Source: BOG-908 sp963848205 (GTDB lineage: Bacteria > Pseudomonadota > Alphaproteobacteria > Acetobacterales > Acetobacteraceae). Taken from it: 64,000 nt of DNA. The position numbers and the translations under genes are program-made. A model generated the notes under the pieces. The model ran no database searches. It was not told the DNA's origin and saw only the letters and a program-made list of their open reading frames with translations. Of this stretch, positions 8,489-15,857 are shown piece after piece; positions within the stretch are counted from its first letter, which is position 1; every line of letters begins with the position of its first letter. The DNA is taken from positions 248,001-312,000 of the forward strand of contig CAWKCV010000003.1 in NCBI GenBank assembly GCA_963848205.1. The letters are read 5' to 3'.

Positions 8489-9160
8489 ATGGGTGCTGAC
8501 GACCTGGAACCGGCAGCATGGTTGGCGGTCGATAGTTACCTGGCTGATCTGCTGGCGCCTTCGGACGAGGTTCTGCGTGCTGCGCTGGACGAAAACGAAC
8601 GGCGTGGTTTGCCGGCCCACGATGTGTCGGCCTTGCAGGGCAAGATGCTCGGGCTCTTCGCCCGCATGGTGCGCGCTTCGCGGATATTGGAAATCGGCAC
8701 GCTCGGCGGTTACAGCGCGATCTGGATGGCGCGCGCCCTGCCGGCCGGTGGCAGACTGGTGACGATCGAGGCGGACCAGAGGCATGCGGAAGCCGCGCGC
8801 ACGAACATTGCGCGGGCCGGTCTGGCCGGGGTGATCGAGCTGCATGTCGGCAGCGCGCTCGACATTCTGCCCGGTTTGGCCGGGCCGTTCGACATGGTTT
8901 TCATCGATGCCGACAAGCCCTGCAACCCGGATTATCTGGAGTGGGCGCTTCGCCTGTCGCGCCCGGGAACGCTCATCGTCGGCGACAATGTCGTACGCGG
9001 CGGGCAGGTGATCGACGCAGCAAGCCAAGACCCGAGTGTGAAGGGCGTGCGGGCCTTTCTGGACATCCTCGCCGCCGACCCGCGCCTGGATGCGACCGCA
9101 ATCCAGACCGTCGGCGCGAAAGGCTGGGACGGTTTCTCCGTGGCGATCGTCCGAACCTAG
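8489..9160 (+). CDS. class I SAM-dependent O-methyltransferase
   Basis: 223 residues of the Methyltransf_3 (catechol/caffeoyl-CoA O-methyltransferase-like) family. The SAM-binding motif is ILEIGTLGGYSAIWMA and the metal/substrate motif is VFIDADKPCNPDYLEWA; IVGDNVVRGG is the family's third signature. It would transfer a methyl group to a phenolic or other hydroxyl. The start at 8489 (ATGGGTGCTG) gives the expected short N-terminal helix. The gene lies downstream of the FAD/NAD-binding protein on the same strand, with a repeat between them. Confidence 0.9.
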   Translation: MGADDLEPAAWLAVDSYLADLLAPSDEVLRAALDENERRGLPAHDVSALQGKMLGLFARMVRASRILEIGTLGGYSAIWMARALPAGGRLVTIEADQRHAEAARTNIARAGLAGVIELHVGSALDILPGLAGPFDMVFIDADKPCNPDYLEWALRLSRPGTLIVGDNVVRGGQVIDAASQDPSVKGVRAFLDILAADPRLDATAIQTVGAKGWDGFSVAIVRT

Positions 9161-9186
9161 CCGATCCCGGAGCCCGCGGCAGCAGA

Positions 9187-9230
9187 GGCAAACGCCCTTT
9201 GCTTCCTTTCTTCAGAAAAGAAGGCCTTCC
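9187..9230 (-). repeat. HPR-A repeat copy 5
   Basis: Variant with CTTCCTTTC / GAAAAGAAG arms, ending exactly at the stop codon (TAG at 9230-9232) of the leftward sulfotransferase-like gene. It lies between two convergent genes. Confidence 0.8.
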
Positions 9231-10273
9231 TATAAGAAAGCTCGCCCACGCACCGACAGATCGTCGCTGGCAGCAAGCTTGGCCATGATCGCATCGTAGA
9301 GAATGAGGTCCTCGCCGATCTGGCCCTCGATAAAATCGCGGTCTGCGGCGGGCACGGTTTCGGGCGTGAAGAGCGGCTGGGACGGGTTGATGCGGCGGCC
9401 GGGTTCGAAGCCGAATTTGCGGGTGCGCCAGGCCGAGTAGCGCGTGGTGTCGGTGATCTCGACGTCGCACATGATCAGCGCGTCGATGGCCGAGGCGGCG
9501 GTGCCGGTGCCCAGGTAATGGCACAGGATGTTGGGCGTGGTGATGGCGCGCGAGCGGAGAAGCCGGCTGCCGAGGTCGAGCAGGTAGGCGGGCGTGAGGT
9601 CGGGCGCGAGTTTGGCCAGGCCAATGGCGGCGAGCCAGCCGGTCGTGTCGCCGCGCGGCGTGGTGGGGAACTCGACGAAGCGGGTCAGGATGAACGAGAT
9701 GAAGGAATAGAGCAGGTCGCGCGGGTGGCGGATGGTGGTGAACACTTCGTCTTCGAAGCGCACGAGGTTGCGTTCGACATACCATCTCAGCGGCACGTGG
9801 CCGGAGACGGCGATGGTGTCGGCCAGGTTGGCGCCGATGGCGATGTGCCGAAGCTGATCGAACATGGCGGGTTTGGGCGTGTGCGCGGCCGACGCCAGGT
9901 GCTGGTGGACGTAGGGGTAGAGGCGCCGGAGTGTGACCAGCAGGTCGGTGCCGGCGCATTTGGGAATGTGGACGAACATCAGCCGGCGCTTGTCCTGGTA
10001 CGCGTCGAGGATGATTTCGCGGATGCGCGACTGGAACTCCTCGCCCTGCAAAGCGACTGCGGTGGCGTTGCGCGCGCTGTATTTGGGACCTTCGGCCAAC
10101 AGGGTGCCGCGTTCCGGGGCGCGGCCCAGCGTGTTGAAAAAGATTTGGCGGCGGGTGACGCCGGTGAAGTCGATGCGGTTCAGGACCGAGGGCAGGCCGC
10201 GGAGCGGATCGTAGAGCGCGAAGTTCATCAGCATCTGGCGGGCGTTGAGCGGCGCTGCGACGGTCTGCATCAT
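9230..10273 (-). CDS. sulfotransferase-family protein
   Basis: About 347 residues. FVHIPKCAGTDLLVTL matches the 5'-phosphosulfate-binding loop of sulfotransferases, and FTTIRHPRDLLYSFISF matches the 3'-phosphate-binding segment with its RxxP/RDxxxS pattern. It would transfer sulfate from PAPS, probably to a glycan or surface polymer. The ATG pair at 10273/10270 is chosen; a TTG at 10318 would add 15 residues and leave only 18 bp to the divergent acyltransferase start. Its divergent neighbour (hexapeptide acyltransferase) suggests a small set of surface-polymer modifiers. Confidence 0.75.
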   Translation of the reverse strand: MMQTVAAPLNARQMLMNFALYDPLRGLPSVLNRIDFTGVTRRQIFFNTLGRAPERGTLLAEGPKYSARNATAVALQGEEFQSRIREIILDAYQDKRRLMFVHIPKCAGTDLLVTLRRLYPYVHQHLASAAHTPKPAMFDQLRHIAIGANLADTIAVSGHVPLRWYVERNLVRFEDEVFTTIRHPRDLLYSFISFILTRFVEFPTTPRGDTTGWLAAIGLAKLAPDLTPAYLLDLGSRLLRSRAITTPNILCHYLGTGTAASAIDALIMCDVEITDTTRYSAWRTRKFGFEPGRRINPSQPLFTPETVPAADRDFIEGQIGEDLILYDAIMAKLAASDDLSVRGRAFL

Positions 10274-10335
10274 GGCTTGGTGATGCCATTGTTCCGCCTG
10301 TGCGTTAAGTGGCGGCAAACAGAGTAGGCGCGCGC

Positions 10336-11112
10336 ATGGCCGACGAGATCATCAGCGAGCACGCCTCGGTCGTCCGGCTGCGGGTGACGCCGCGCCTGTG
10401 GGCGATCCTGCAGGAGCACCGGATCAGTTTCGGTGCGCGCGACGCCGCGCGGCTGCCGCATCTCGATCTGCCGAAGAACGCGCGGATCGAGCGTTATGCC
10501 GACTACACCAACGGCAACACGCTGCATTCGATGGGCGCATTCAGCTATACGATGACCAATGAGGGCGCGCTGGTGGCGGGGCGGTACTGCTCGATCGCCG
10601 ACCAGACGATGGTGATGGGCGAGCGTCATCCGGTGGAGCACGTGACGACGAGCTCGTTCCCCTATCGGGTGCCGCGGCCGGCGTGGGTGTGGGCGCGGGA
10701 CGAGCTGCTGGGGGGCGACCAGACTTTCGTGCCGCCGAGCGTGCCGACGCTGGGGCCGGCGGTGCTGGAGCATGACGTGTGGACCGGCAACCGGGCGATG
10801 CTGGCGCGCGGGATTACGCTGCACACGGGCTGCGTGGTGGCGGCGGCCAGCGTGGTGACCAAGGACGTGCCGCCTTATGCGATCGTGGCCGGCAATCCGG
10901 CGCGGGTGATCCGGCTGCGGTTTGCCGAGCGCGTGGTGGAGCGGCTGCTGGCGTCGCGGTGGTGGGAGTGCCATCCGCGCGTGCTGTTCGCCGCCGACAT
11001 GCGCGATCCGGAGCGGTTTCTCGATGGGCTGGAGGCGGCGCGTGAGGGGTTGCCGGAGTTTCGGCCGACCGTTTTTGGGTGGGACGTTTTGAAGGCAGGC
11101 CTTCTTTTCTGA
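10336..11112 (+). CDS. left-handed beta-helix (hexapeptide) acyltransferase, xenobiotic acetyltransferase type
   Basis: 258 residues. Hexapeptide turns are visible (MGAFSYTMTNEGALVAGRYCSI..., then VLEHDVWTGNRAMLARGITL, CVVAAASVVTKDV, YAIVAGNPARVIRLRF). The GNPARVI motif and the order of turns match the CatB/Vat-like xenobiotic acetyltransferases and the related sugar O-acetyltransferases. A trimeric enzyme using an acyl-CoA is expected. The ATG at 10336 is preferred over the in-frame GTG at 10309. The C-terminal KAGLLF and its TGA lie inside an HPR-A hairpin. Confidence 0.85.
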   Translation: MADEIISEHASVVRLRVTPRLWAILQEHRISFGARDAARLPHLDLPKNARIERYADYTNGNTLHSMGAFSYTMTNEGALVAGRYCSIADQTMVMGERHPVEHVTTSSFPYRVPRPAWVWARDELLGGDQTFVPPSVPTLGPAVLEHDVWTGNRAMLARGITLHTGCVVAAASVVTKDVPPYAIVAGNPARVIRLRFAERVVERLLASRWWECHPRVLFAADMRDPERFLDGLEAAREGLPEFRPTVFGWDVLKAGLLF

Positions 11113-11148
11113 AGAAAAGAAGGCAAAAGACTTTGTTCTGCTGTCGCC
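11097..11148 (+). repeat. HPR-A repeat copy 6, stop codon in the loop
   Basis: GGCCTTCTTTTCTGAAGAAAAGAAGG hairpin (arms CCTTCTTTTC / GAAAAGAAGG), then CAAAAGACTTTG, then a GCTGTCGCC box. The acyltransferase TGA is at 11110-11112, at the tip of the hairpin. Confidence 0.88.
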
Positions 11149-11253
11149 GGGCTCAGGACAGGCCGGTGGTTTTTACATTCTGAAAAAATCGGAAAATTGT
11201 GCTGAAACATCGGCGGCTTAAATCGTGGTCCGTCTCTAACAGGGGAGGTTCTT

Positions 11254-11526
11254 ATGGTCTGGTTGAAGAGAACGTTGATCGCCCTTCTGCTGGCTTCGCC
11301 GTTGGCGATACCGGCGCCGGCGCAGGCCTGGTGGGTGCATGGCGGGTGGGGCTGGCACGGCGGCTGGGGCTGGCGCGGCGGTGTGGTCGTCGGTGGGCCG
11401 GTCGTGGTGGGCGGGCCGGTCGTGGTGGGGCCGCCTGTGGTGTACGGCGCGGCGCCTTACCGGTTCATTCCTGGCCATTACACACGCTGGGGCGTGTGGG
11501 TGCCGCCGCATTGGGGCTACTACTGA
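11254..11526 (+). CDS. small secreted Gly/Trp/Val-rich protein
   Basis: 90 residues with a strong ribosome-binding site (AGGGGAGG, 5 bp before the ATG). A signal peptide (cleavage after APAQA) is followed by alternating Gly-Trp-His repeats (VHGGWGWHGGWGWRGG) and a GGPVVVGGPVVVGPPVV run, and the protein ends PGHYTRWGVWVPPHWGYY. The WxPxHW-type ending recalls YXWGXW/BcpO-like small periplasmic proteins, and a similar W-x-P-G-H-W end is seen in the lipoprotein at 25.6 kb. Function is unknown. It overlaps the convergent methyltransferase gene by 7 bp. Confidence 0.75.
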   Translation: MVWLKRTLIALLLASPLAIPAPAQAWWVHGGWGWHGGWGWRGGVVVGGPVVVGGPVVVGPPVVYGAAPYRFIPGHYTRWGVWVPPHWGYY

Positions 11527-12386
11527 GGCGGGGCGCCGTCGGCGTCGGGGTCGGCAAACACCTGCGTGAGGCTGATCTCGGCGCTGCCGGGGCGTAGCGG
11601 CTTCGGCTGGGTGGACGATGGTGCCCAGCCGGTGAGCATGGCCAGGCGCAGGCGCACGGCGATGCGGCCGTCCTGCTCGGGCAGGGCGGCCAGCGACGCG
11701 GGGATGAGTGCGCGGGGCGGGATGCGGCGGTCGCGCAGGGCGACGGCGTTGGTCTCGCCCGCGTGGCGCAGGTCGGTGACGAGTTCGAAGGGGTTGGCGT
11801 AGCGCAGGTCGATGTCGTCGATGTCGGCGACGGGGAGTGCGAAGCCGGCGCGCTGCAGGAGGGCGGCACAGTCCGGCAGGTCGGCGAAGGGGGAGATGCG
11901 GGGCGAGGCGCCGCCGGTGAGCTCGGCTTCGGTGGCGGTGAGCGCGGTGCGCCAGGCGTCGAGCGTGCCGAGCGCGGGCAGACTGGCGATGAACAGCCCG
12001 TCGGGTTTGAGCGACATGCGGAGCTGGATGAGCGCGCCGGGCAGGTCGTTGATCCAGTGGAGCGAGAGATTGGCGACGACGAGGTCGAAGCTGGCCGGCG
12101 CGAAGGGGAGGAATTCCTCGTCGCCAACGACGGGGGTGCCGCCGGCGAGTGCGGCCATGCGGACGGAGAGGTCGAGGCTGACGCAGCCGATGCCGCGGTC
12201 GCGGAGCATGGGGGCGATGACGCCGCGGCCGCCGACATCGAGCGCGTGGGTGAAGCGGTGGGTGGTGTCGTCGAGCCGGTCGAGCAGCCGGTCGGCCGCC
12301 TCCTGCAGGATGGGGTGGACGGTGTGCACGTGCCGCGCCGCACGATCCCGATGCAGGCGGACAGCGTCGCGGTCGAAAACAAGCAT
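11520..12386 (-). CDS. SAM-dependent methyltransferase (BioC/NDUFAF5-like)
   Basis: 288 residues. The N-terminal FDRDAVRLHRDRAARH and the SAM site around THALDVGGRGVIAPML, then DLSVRMAA and FDLVVANLSLHWINDLPGALIQL, match the Methyltransf_11 branch that includes BioC and the complex I assembly factor NDUFAF5. In alphaproteobacteria this relative often lies next to comF and grxC, as here, where comF is divergent. The usual DxGxGxG motif appears as DVGGRGV. The substrate is not determined by the sequence. Confidence 0.8.
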   Translation of the reverse strand: MLVFDRDAVRLHRDRAARHVHTVHPILQEAADRLLDRLDDTTHRFTHALDVGGRGVIAPMLRDRGIGCVSLDLSVRMAALAGGTPVVGDEEFLPFAPASFDLVVANLSLHWINDLPGALIQLRMSLKPDGLFIASLPALGTLDAWRTALTATEAELTGGASPRISPFADLPDCAALLQRAGFALPVADIDDIDLRYANPFELVTDLRHAGETNAVALRDRRIPPRALIPASLAALPEQDGRIAVRLRLAMLTGWAPSSTQPKPLRPGSAEISLTQVFADPDADGAPPQ

Positions 12387-12415
12387 CCCCGTCTGTAACC
12401 GACGGCGAAGCAAGC

Positions 12416-12455
12416 CAAAAGTTTTTTGGTTCTTTTTGTCAAAAAAAACGCTTAC
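12416..12455 (-). repeat. HPR-A repeat copy 7, in a divergent promoter region
   Basis: CAAAAGTTTTTTGGTTC followed by a TTTTTGTCAAAAAAA hairpin and a degraded distal end. It lies between the 5' ends of the methyltransferase gene and comF, so it cannot be a terminator for either. The comF frame reads through it from a TTG. Confidence 0.75.
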
Positions 12456-12461
12456 TTCGTC

Positions 12462-13211
12462 GTGCTCCTGGATTTGCTGTTGCCCCCAACCTGCGCCGCC
12501 TGCGACGACCTTGTGTCGGCCCCGGGCCAGCTTTGCGCGACGTGCTTTTCAGGACTGACCTTCGTGACGCCCCCGGTGTGCCGGAGCTGCGGCCTGCCGT
12601 TCACCGCGGCGGGTGCGCAGGTTTGCCTGACGTGCCGCGCCGATCCGCCGCCATGGGGGGAGGCGCGGGCGGCGCTGATGTATGACGCGCTTTCGCAGCG
12701 GCTGATTTTGCCGCTGAAATATGCCGACCGGACGGAGCTGGCCGGGGTGTTGGCGCTGCACATGCAGCGTGCGGGCGCGGCGTTGCTGGCGGGCGCGGAG
12801 GTGTTGGTGCCGGTGCCGTTGCATCGGTGGCGGCTGTGGCGGCGGCGGTATAACCAGTCGGCGTTGCTGGCGCGGGCGTTGTCGCGGCGGACGGGGGTGC
12901 GTTGCGTGCCGGATGCGTTGCGGCGGCTGCGCTCGACGCCGAAGCTGGGACGGTTGGGTGCGGCGGAGCGGGCGGCGTTGATGGCGGGGGCGATTTCGGT
13001 GCGGCCGGGCAGGGAGGTGGCGGTGGCCGGACGGCGCGTGGTGTTGGTCGACGATGTGCTGACATCGGGGGCGACGGCGCGGGCGTGCACGCAGGCGCTT
13101 CTTGACGCGGGGGCGGCGAGCATCGACGTGTTGGTGGCCAGCCGTGTGGCCGATCCGCGTTTGCCGGACGATGCGGGTGGCGACGATGGGGACGAGATTG
13201 AGCAGGATTGA
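12462..13211 (+). CDS. comF: ComF family phosphoribosyltransferase-like protein
   Basis: About 249 residues. The N-terminus carries zinc-binding Cys pairs (LLPPTCAACDD, LCATCF, VCRSCGLPF, VCLTC), and the C-terminal domain has the PRPP-binding signature VVLVDDVLTSGATA. ComF proteins in competent bacteria act with the ComFA helicase in DNA uptake; most bacteria keep the gene without a known role. The start is uncertain: GTG at 12462 gives the usual short lead (LLDLLLPPTC), while a TTG at 12426 would begin inside the HPR-A repeat. The downstream grxC overlaps its end, so the two are probably co-translated. Confidence 0.88.
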   Translation: MLLDLLLPPTCAACDDLVSAPGQLCATCFSGLTFVTPPVCRSCGLPFTAAGAQVCLTCRADPPPWGEARAALMYDALSQRLILPLKYADRTELAGVLALHMQRAGAALLAGAEVLVPVPLHRWRLWRRRYNQSALLARALSRRTGVRCVPDALRRLRSTPKLGRLGAAERAALMAGAISVRPGREVAVAGRRVVLVDDVLTSGATARACTQALLDAGAASIDVLVASRVADPRLPDDAGGDDGDEIEQD

Positions 13212-13455
13212 GATTTATACGCAGCCTTGGTGCCCGTATTGCGCGCGGGCGTTGAACCTGTTTGCCAAGAAGGGTGTAGCCGTCGAGGAGATCGATGCGC
13301 CTGGCGGGTCGGAGAAGCGTGACGAGGCGCAGCGCCGGTCGGGCGGGCGCAGCACTGTTCCGCAGATTTTCATCGATGGCGCGCATATCGGCGGCAGCGA
13401 CGACCTGGCCGCACTCGACCGGGCTGGCAAGCTGGATGCGTTGCTTGCAGGGTGA
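13186..13455 (+). CDS. grxC: glutaredoxin 3
   Basis: 89 residues with the dithiol active site CPYC near the N-terminus (YTQPWCPYCARAL), the cis-proline loop TVPQIFIDG and GGSDDLAAL, all classical glutaredoxin landmarks. It reduces protein or glutathione mixed disulfides in the cytoplasm. The ATG at 13186 overlaps comF by 26 bp; a TTG at 13198 is an alternative. comF-grxC adjacency is common in alphaproteobacteria. Confidence 0.93.
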   Translation: MGTRLSRIEIYTQPWCPYCARALNLFAKKGVAVEEIDAPGGSEKRDEAQRRSGGRSTVPQIFIDGAHIGGSDDLAALDRAGKLDALLAG

Positions 13456-13470
13456 GGGTCTGACGCGCGG

Positions 13471-14007
13471 ATGATCCATTATCAGTTGCGGTGCGGGAGC
13501 GGCCACGGGTTCGATGGCTGGTTCCCCGGCAGCGCGTCGTTCGATCAGCAGGCGGAGGCGGGGCTGCTGGCGTGCCCGGTGTGCGCGGATACAAGGGTGG
13601 AGCGGGCGATGATGGCGCCGCGCGTGCGCACCGGGGCGCGGGCGGTGGCTCCGGAGATGCCGGCAGAGGATGCCAGGGTGCCGGCGGTGGTGCCAAAAAA
13701 CGCGCCAGAAAACGCGCCAGAAAGCGCGTCAGAAAACGCCCGGGTGAACGCGCCGGAGAAGGCCTTGGTGCCGGGCGGCCCGATCCCGGACCAGATGCGG
13801 GCGATGCTGCAGCGGGTGCGGGCCGAGGTGGAGCGGCGGTGCGAGTATGTGGGCGCCAGCTTTGCCGAGCAGGCGCGCGCGATCCATGAAGGGACGCAGC
13901 CGCCGAAGGCGATTTACGGTGAGAGCACGCCGGAGGAGGCCGAGGCGTTGGCCGAGGACGGTATCGAGGTGGCGCGCATACCGTGGATTCCCCGTGCGGA
14001 CGGCTAG
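13471..14007 (+). CDS. DUF1178 family protein
   Basis: 178 residues. The N-terminal MIHYQLRCGSGHGFDGWF followed by LLACPVCADTRVERAMMAP gives a small zinc-ribbon-like Cys pattern, and the C-terminal VGASFAEQARAIHEG ... IYGESTPEEAEAL is the DUF1178 signature. Function is unknown. A low-complexity insert sits in the middle: five 12-bp units encode NAPE-like quartets (about 13697-13757). It follows grxC in an apparent operon. Confidence 0.88.
   Translation: MIHYQLRCGSGHGFDGWFPGSASFDQQAEAGLLACPVCADTRVERAMMAPRVRTGARAVAPEMPAEDARVPAVVPKNAPENAPESASENARVNAPEKALVPGGPIPDQMRAMLQRVRAEVERRCEYVGASFAEQARAIHEGTQPPKAIYGESTPEEAEALAEDGIEVARIPWIPRADG
13697..13757 (+). repeat. 12-bp coding tandem repeat (NAPE quartets)
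   Basis: Five 12-bp units related to AACGCGCCAGAA encode Asn-Ala-Pro-Glu or close variants within the DUF1178 protein. The copies have diverged (AGCGCGTCAGAA, AACGCCCGGGTG). Confidence 0.8.
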
Positions 14008-14437
14008 CGCGCTCGCGGTGGCGCTGCTGCTGTGGGCAGGCGCGGCACGTGCGCAGGCGGGGCCGCCCCGCTCGCCAGTGGGCGAGTGGCTGACGGAGGA
14101 TCGTGGCGGGGTGGTGCAGATCCGGCCGTGCGGCGAGGCGCTGTGCGGCACTATCATCGGGCTGACGTTCGACCCGGGGCAGACGATCAAGTTGGACGTG
14201 CATGGGCGGTCGCAGTGCCATCTGGAGCTGCTGGGCAATTTGCGGCTGCAGGGTGACCGCAGGTGGCATGGCACGGTGACCAATCCGGAGGACGGGCGGA
14301 CTTATAGTGCCGAGGTGTGGGTGGGGCCGGACGGGGTGATGCGGCTGCTGGGCTATTTCGGGCTGGAGATTTTCGGCGTGACGCAGCATTGGCCGCCGTT
14401 TGCGGGGACGGTGAAGCCGGACTGCCGGTTTCACTGA
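13994..14437 (+). CDS. DUF2147 family secreted protein
   Basis: 147 residues from a GTG start that overlaps the DUF1178 stop by 14 bp. A signal peptide (VRTASALAVALLLWAGAARAQA) is followed by PVGEWLTEDRGGVVQIRPCGEALCGTI and, later, TYSAEVWVGPDGVMRLLGYFGLEIFG, the typical DUF2147 beta-barrel pattern. It is predicted periplasmic, with unknown function, and is the last gene of the comF-grxC-DUF1178-DUF2147 run. Confidence 0.88.
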   Translation: MRTASALAVALLLWAGAARAQAGPPRSPVGEWLTEDRGGVVQIRPCGEALCGTIIGLTFDPGQTIKLDVHGRSQCHLELLGNLRLQGDRRWHGTVTNPEDGRTYSAEVWVGPDGVMRLLGYFGLEIFGVTQHWPPFAGTVKPDCRFH

Positions 14438-14577
14438 CGATGCCACGTCCTGTGGCCGGTAACGGTATGGTCACCGGTTTCATGCATGATCGTCATATCA
14501 CGTAGTCGATAAGCCTGCTTATCATCTGCCCTGTATGGCATATGTTGCAGTGCGACATGCAATATCGGGGTTCGCGG

Positions 14578-14841
14578 ATGGCACAGTTTGAGACGACGCG
14601 TCTGGCGCAGGCTGGCCGGTTTTTCGCGGTCGCCTGGTCGCTGTTCGTCGCGGCATTTCTCTACTACGTGGTGCTCACGATCTTGGCGATCGATGGGGCC
14701 GATACGTCGGACAGCTTTATGGCTGTCGCTTACGGGCTCCCGGTCGTTGCGTACACTGTGCTTCTGCTTGCCCGGCTTGCGGGCGTTTTGGCGCAGGGAT
14801 TGCAGCATCTGACGCAGAAGCCGCACGCCATTTCCCGCTGA
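14578..14841 (+). CDS. small two-helix membrane protein, unknown
   Basis: 87 residues from the ATG at 14578. There are two hydrophobic helices (FFAVAWSLFVAAFLYYVVLTIL and VVAYTVLLLARLAGVLAQGL, the latter with scattered basic residues) separated by a polar DGADTSDS loop. No family is recognised. An in-frame ATG at 14542 would add 12 polar residues. Codon use fits the neighbours, but the reality of the gene is not certain. Confidence 0.5.
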   Translation: MAQFETTRLAQAGRFFAVAWSLFVAAFLYYVVLTILAIDGADTSDSFMAVAYGLPVVAYTVLLLARLAGVLAQGLQHLTQKPHAISR

Positions 14842-15006
14842 TTTTGCACTGCGGCGACTGTCGCGGCAAAAGCATAGGCGGACACGGTCGGGGAGCCGCC
14901 ACCATTGCCGGCGCGTGTGCGGTGCGTCCAGCATGCGTCGGGTGAATGTGCCGCTTCATGACGGGCAATTTGGCCCAGGGGCGACCTGTGCGGCAATCTG
15001 AAACGC

Positions 15007-15708
15007 TCAATCGCGGGCGAAAGCAGCGATATAATTGATGTTGGTGTCTCGGCCCCCGTGCCAGCTTGCGGTGACCGGGTTGCGGATCATGCCGGCCACG
15101 TCCACCAGCCGAAGCCCGGCCGCGCGTGCCATGGCGGCGAGTTCCTCGGGTTTGACAAAGGCGCGCCAGTCGTGCGTGCCGGCCGGCAGCAGGCGGGCCA
15201 CATATTCGGCGCCGATCTTGGCCACCGCGAGCGACTGCCAGGTACGGTTCAGCGTGGAGACGAACAGCAGGCCGCCTGGCTGTAGCAGGCCGGCCAGCGT
15301 GACCATGAAGCCCGCCTGGTCGGGCACGTGCTCGATGATCTCGAGCGCGGCGATGGCGGCAAAGCGCGCCGGTTCGGCGGCGAGCTGTTCGGCGCGGCCG
15401 GTACGGTAGTCGATGACCAGGCCGCCGGTGGCCGCGTGGGCGCGTGCGACGCCGATTGCGTCCTCCGATCCGTCCACGCCGGTAACAGTGAAGCCGGCAC
15501 GGGCGAAGGCTTCGGTGGCGATGCCGGCACCGCAGCCGAGGTCGAGCAAAGGGAGGGCGCCGTCGCCGAGTCGGGTGCGAATGTGGCTGGTGATCCAGCC
15601 GGTGCGGAGCGGGTTCATCCGGTGCAGCTCGCGCATCGGGCCGCGCTCGTCCCACCATTGTGGGGCGAGGGCGGAGAAGCGGGCGATTTCGGTGTCGGCT
15701 TGCTGCAT
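15007..15708 (-). CDS. ubiG: bifunctional ubiquinone O-methyltransferase UbiG
   Basis: 233 residues. The N-terminal EIARFSALAPQWWDERGPMRELHRMNPLR is diagnostic of UbiG, followed by the SAM motif LLDLGCGAGIATEAFARAG and GVDGSEDAIGVAR. It methylates the two hydroxyls formed during ubiquinone synthesis, at the inner face of the membrane. The ATG at 15708 gives the family's normal start; the longer open frame only runs into HPR-A repeats. It is divergent from lysC, an arrangement common in alphaproteobacteria. Confidence 0.95.
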   Translation of the reverse strand: MQQADTEIARFSALAPQWWDERGPMRELHRMNPLRTGWITSHIRTRLGDGALPLLDLGCGAGIATEAFARAGFTVTGVDGSEDAIGVARAHAATGGLVIDYRTGRAEQLAAEPARFAAIAALEIIEHVPDQAGFMVTLAGLLQPGGLLFVSTLNRTWQSLAVAKIGAEYVARLLPAGTHDWRAFVKPEELAAMARAAGLRLVDVAGMIRNPVTASWHGGRDTNINYIAAFARD

Positions 15709-15723
15709 GGGTGGTGCCCTCAG

Positions 15724-15780
15724 GGAAGAGTCTTCTTTTCTGAAGAAAAGAAGCAAAAGACTTTTATCGAGCTGTCGCCA
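15724..15780 (+). repeat. HPR-A repeat copy 8 (left half of a facing pair)
   Basis: AGTCTTCTTTTCTGAAGAAAAGAAG hairpin (arms CTTCTTTTC / GAAAAGAAG), then CAAAAGACTTTT and GAGCTGTCGCC. With copy 9 it forms a facing pair in the divergent ubiG-lysC promoter region, so neither copy is downstream of a gene. Confidence 0.85.
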
Positions 15781-15803
15781 ACTCCGGGACAGGCTTAGGT
15801 ATA

Positions 15804-15848
15804 AAGGTTTTTTGGTCCTTTTTTTCAAAAAAGAACTGCTTGCTTCTT
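15804..15848 (-). repeat. HPR-A repeat copy 9 (right half of a facing pair)
   Basis: AAGGTTTTTTGGTCC and a T-run / A-run hairpin ending AAGAACTGCTTGCTTC. It ends about 10 bp before the lysC start codon, so it lies in or next to the leader of lysC. Confidence 0.85.
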
Positions 15849-15857
15849 AGGAAAGAC

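Noticed and set aside
6339..8519. Leftward 726-codon frame opposite the FAD/NAD-binding gene
   Set aside because: Antisense to a clear Rossmann protein and out of frame with the real Rrf2 gene; composition rich in Arg, His and Pro as expected for a shadow.
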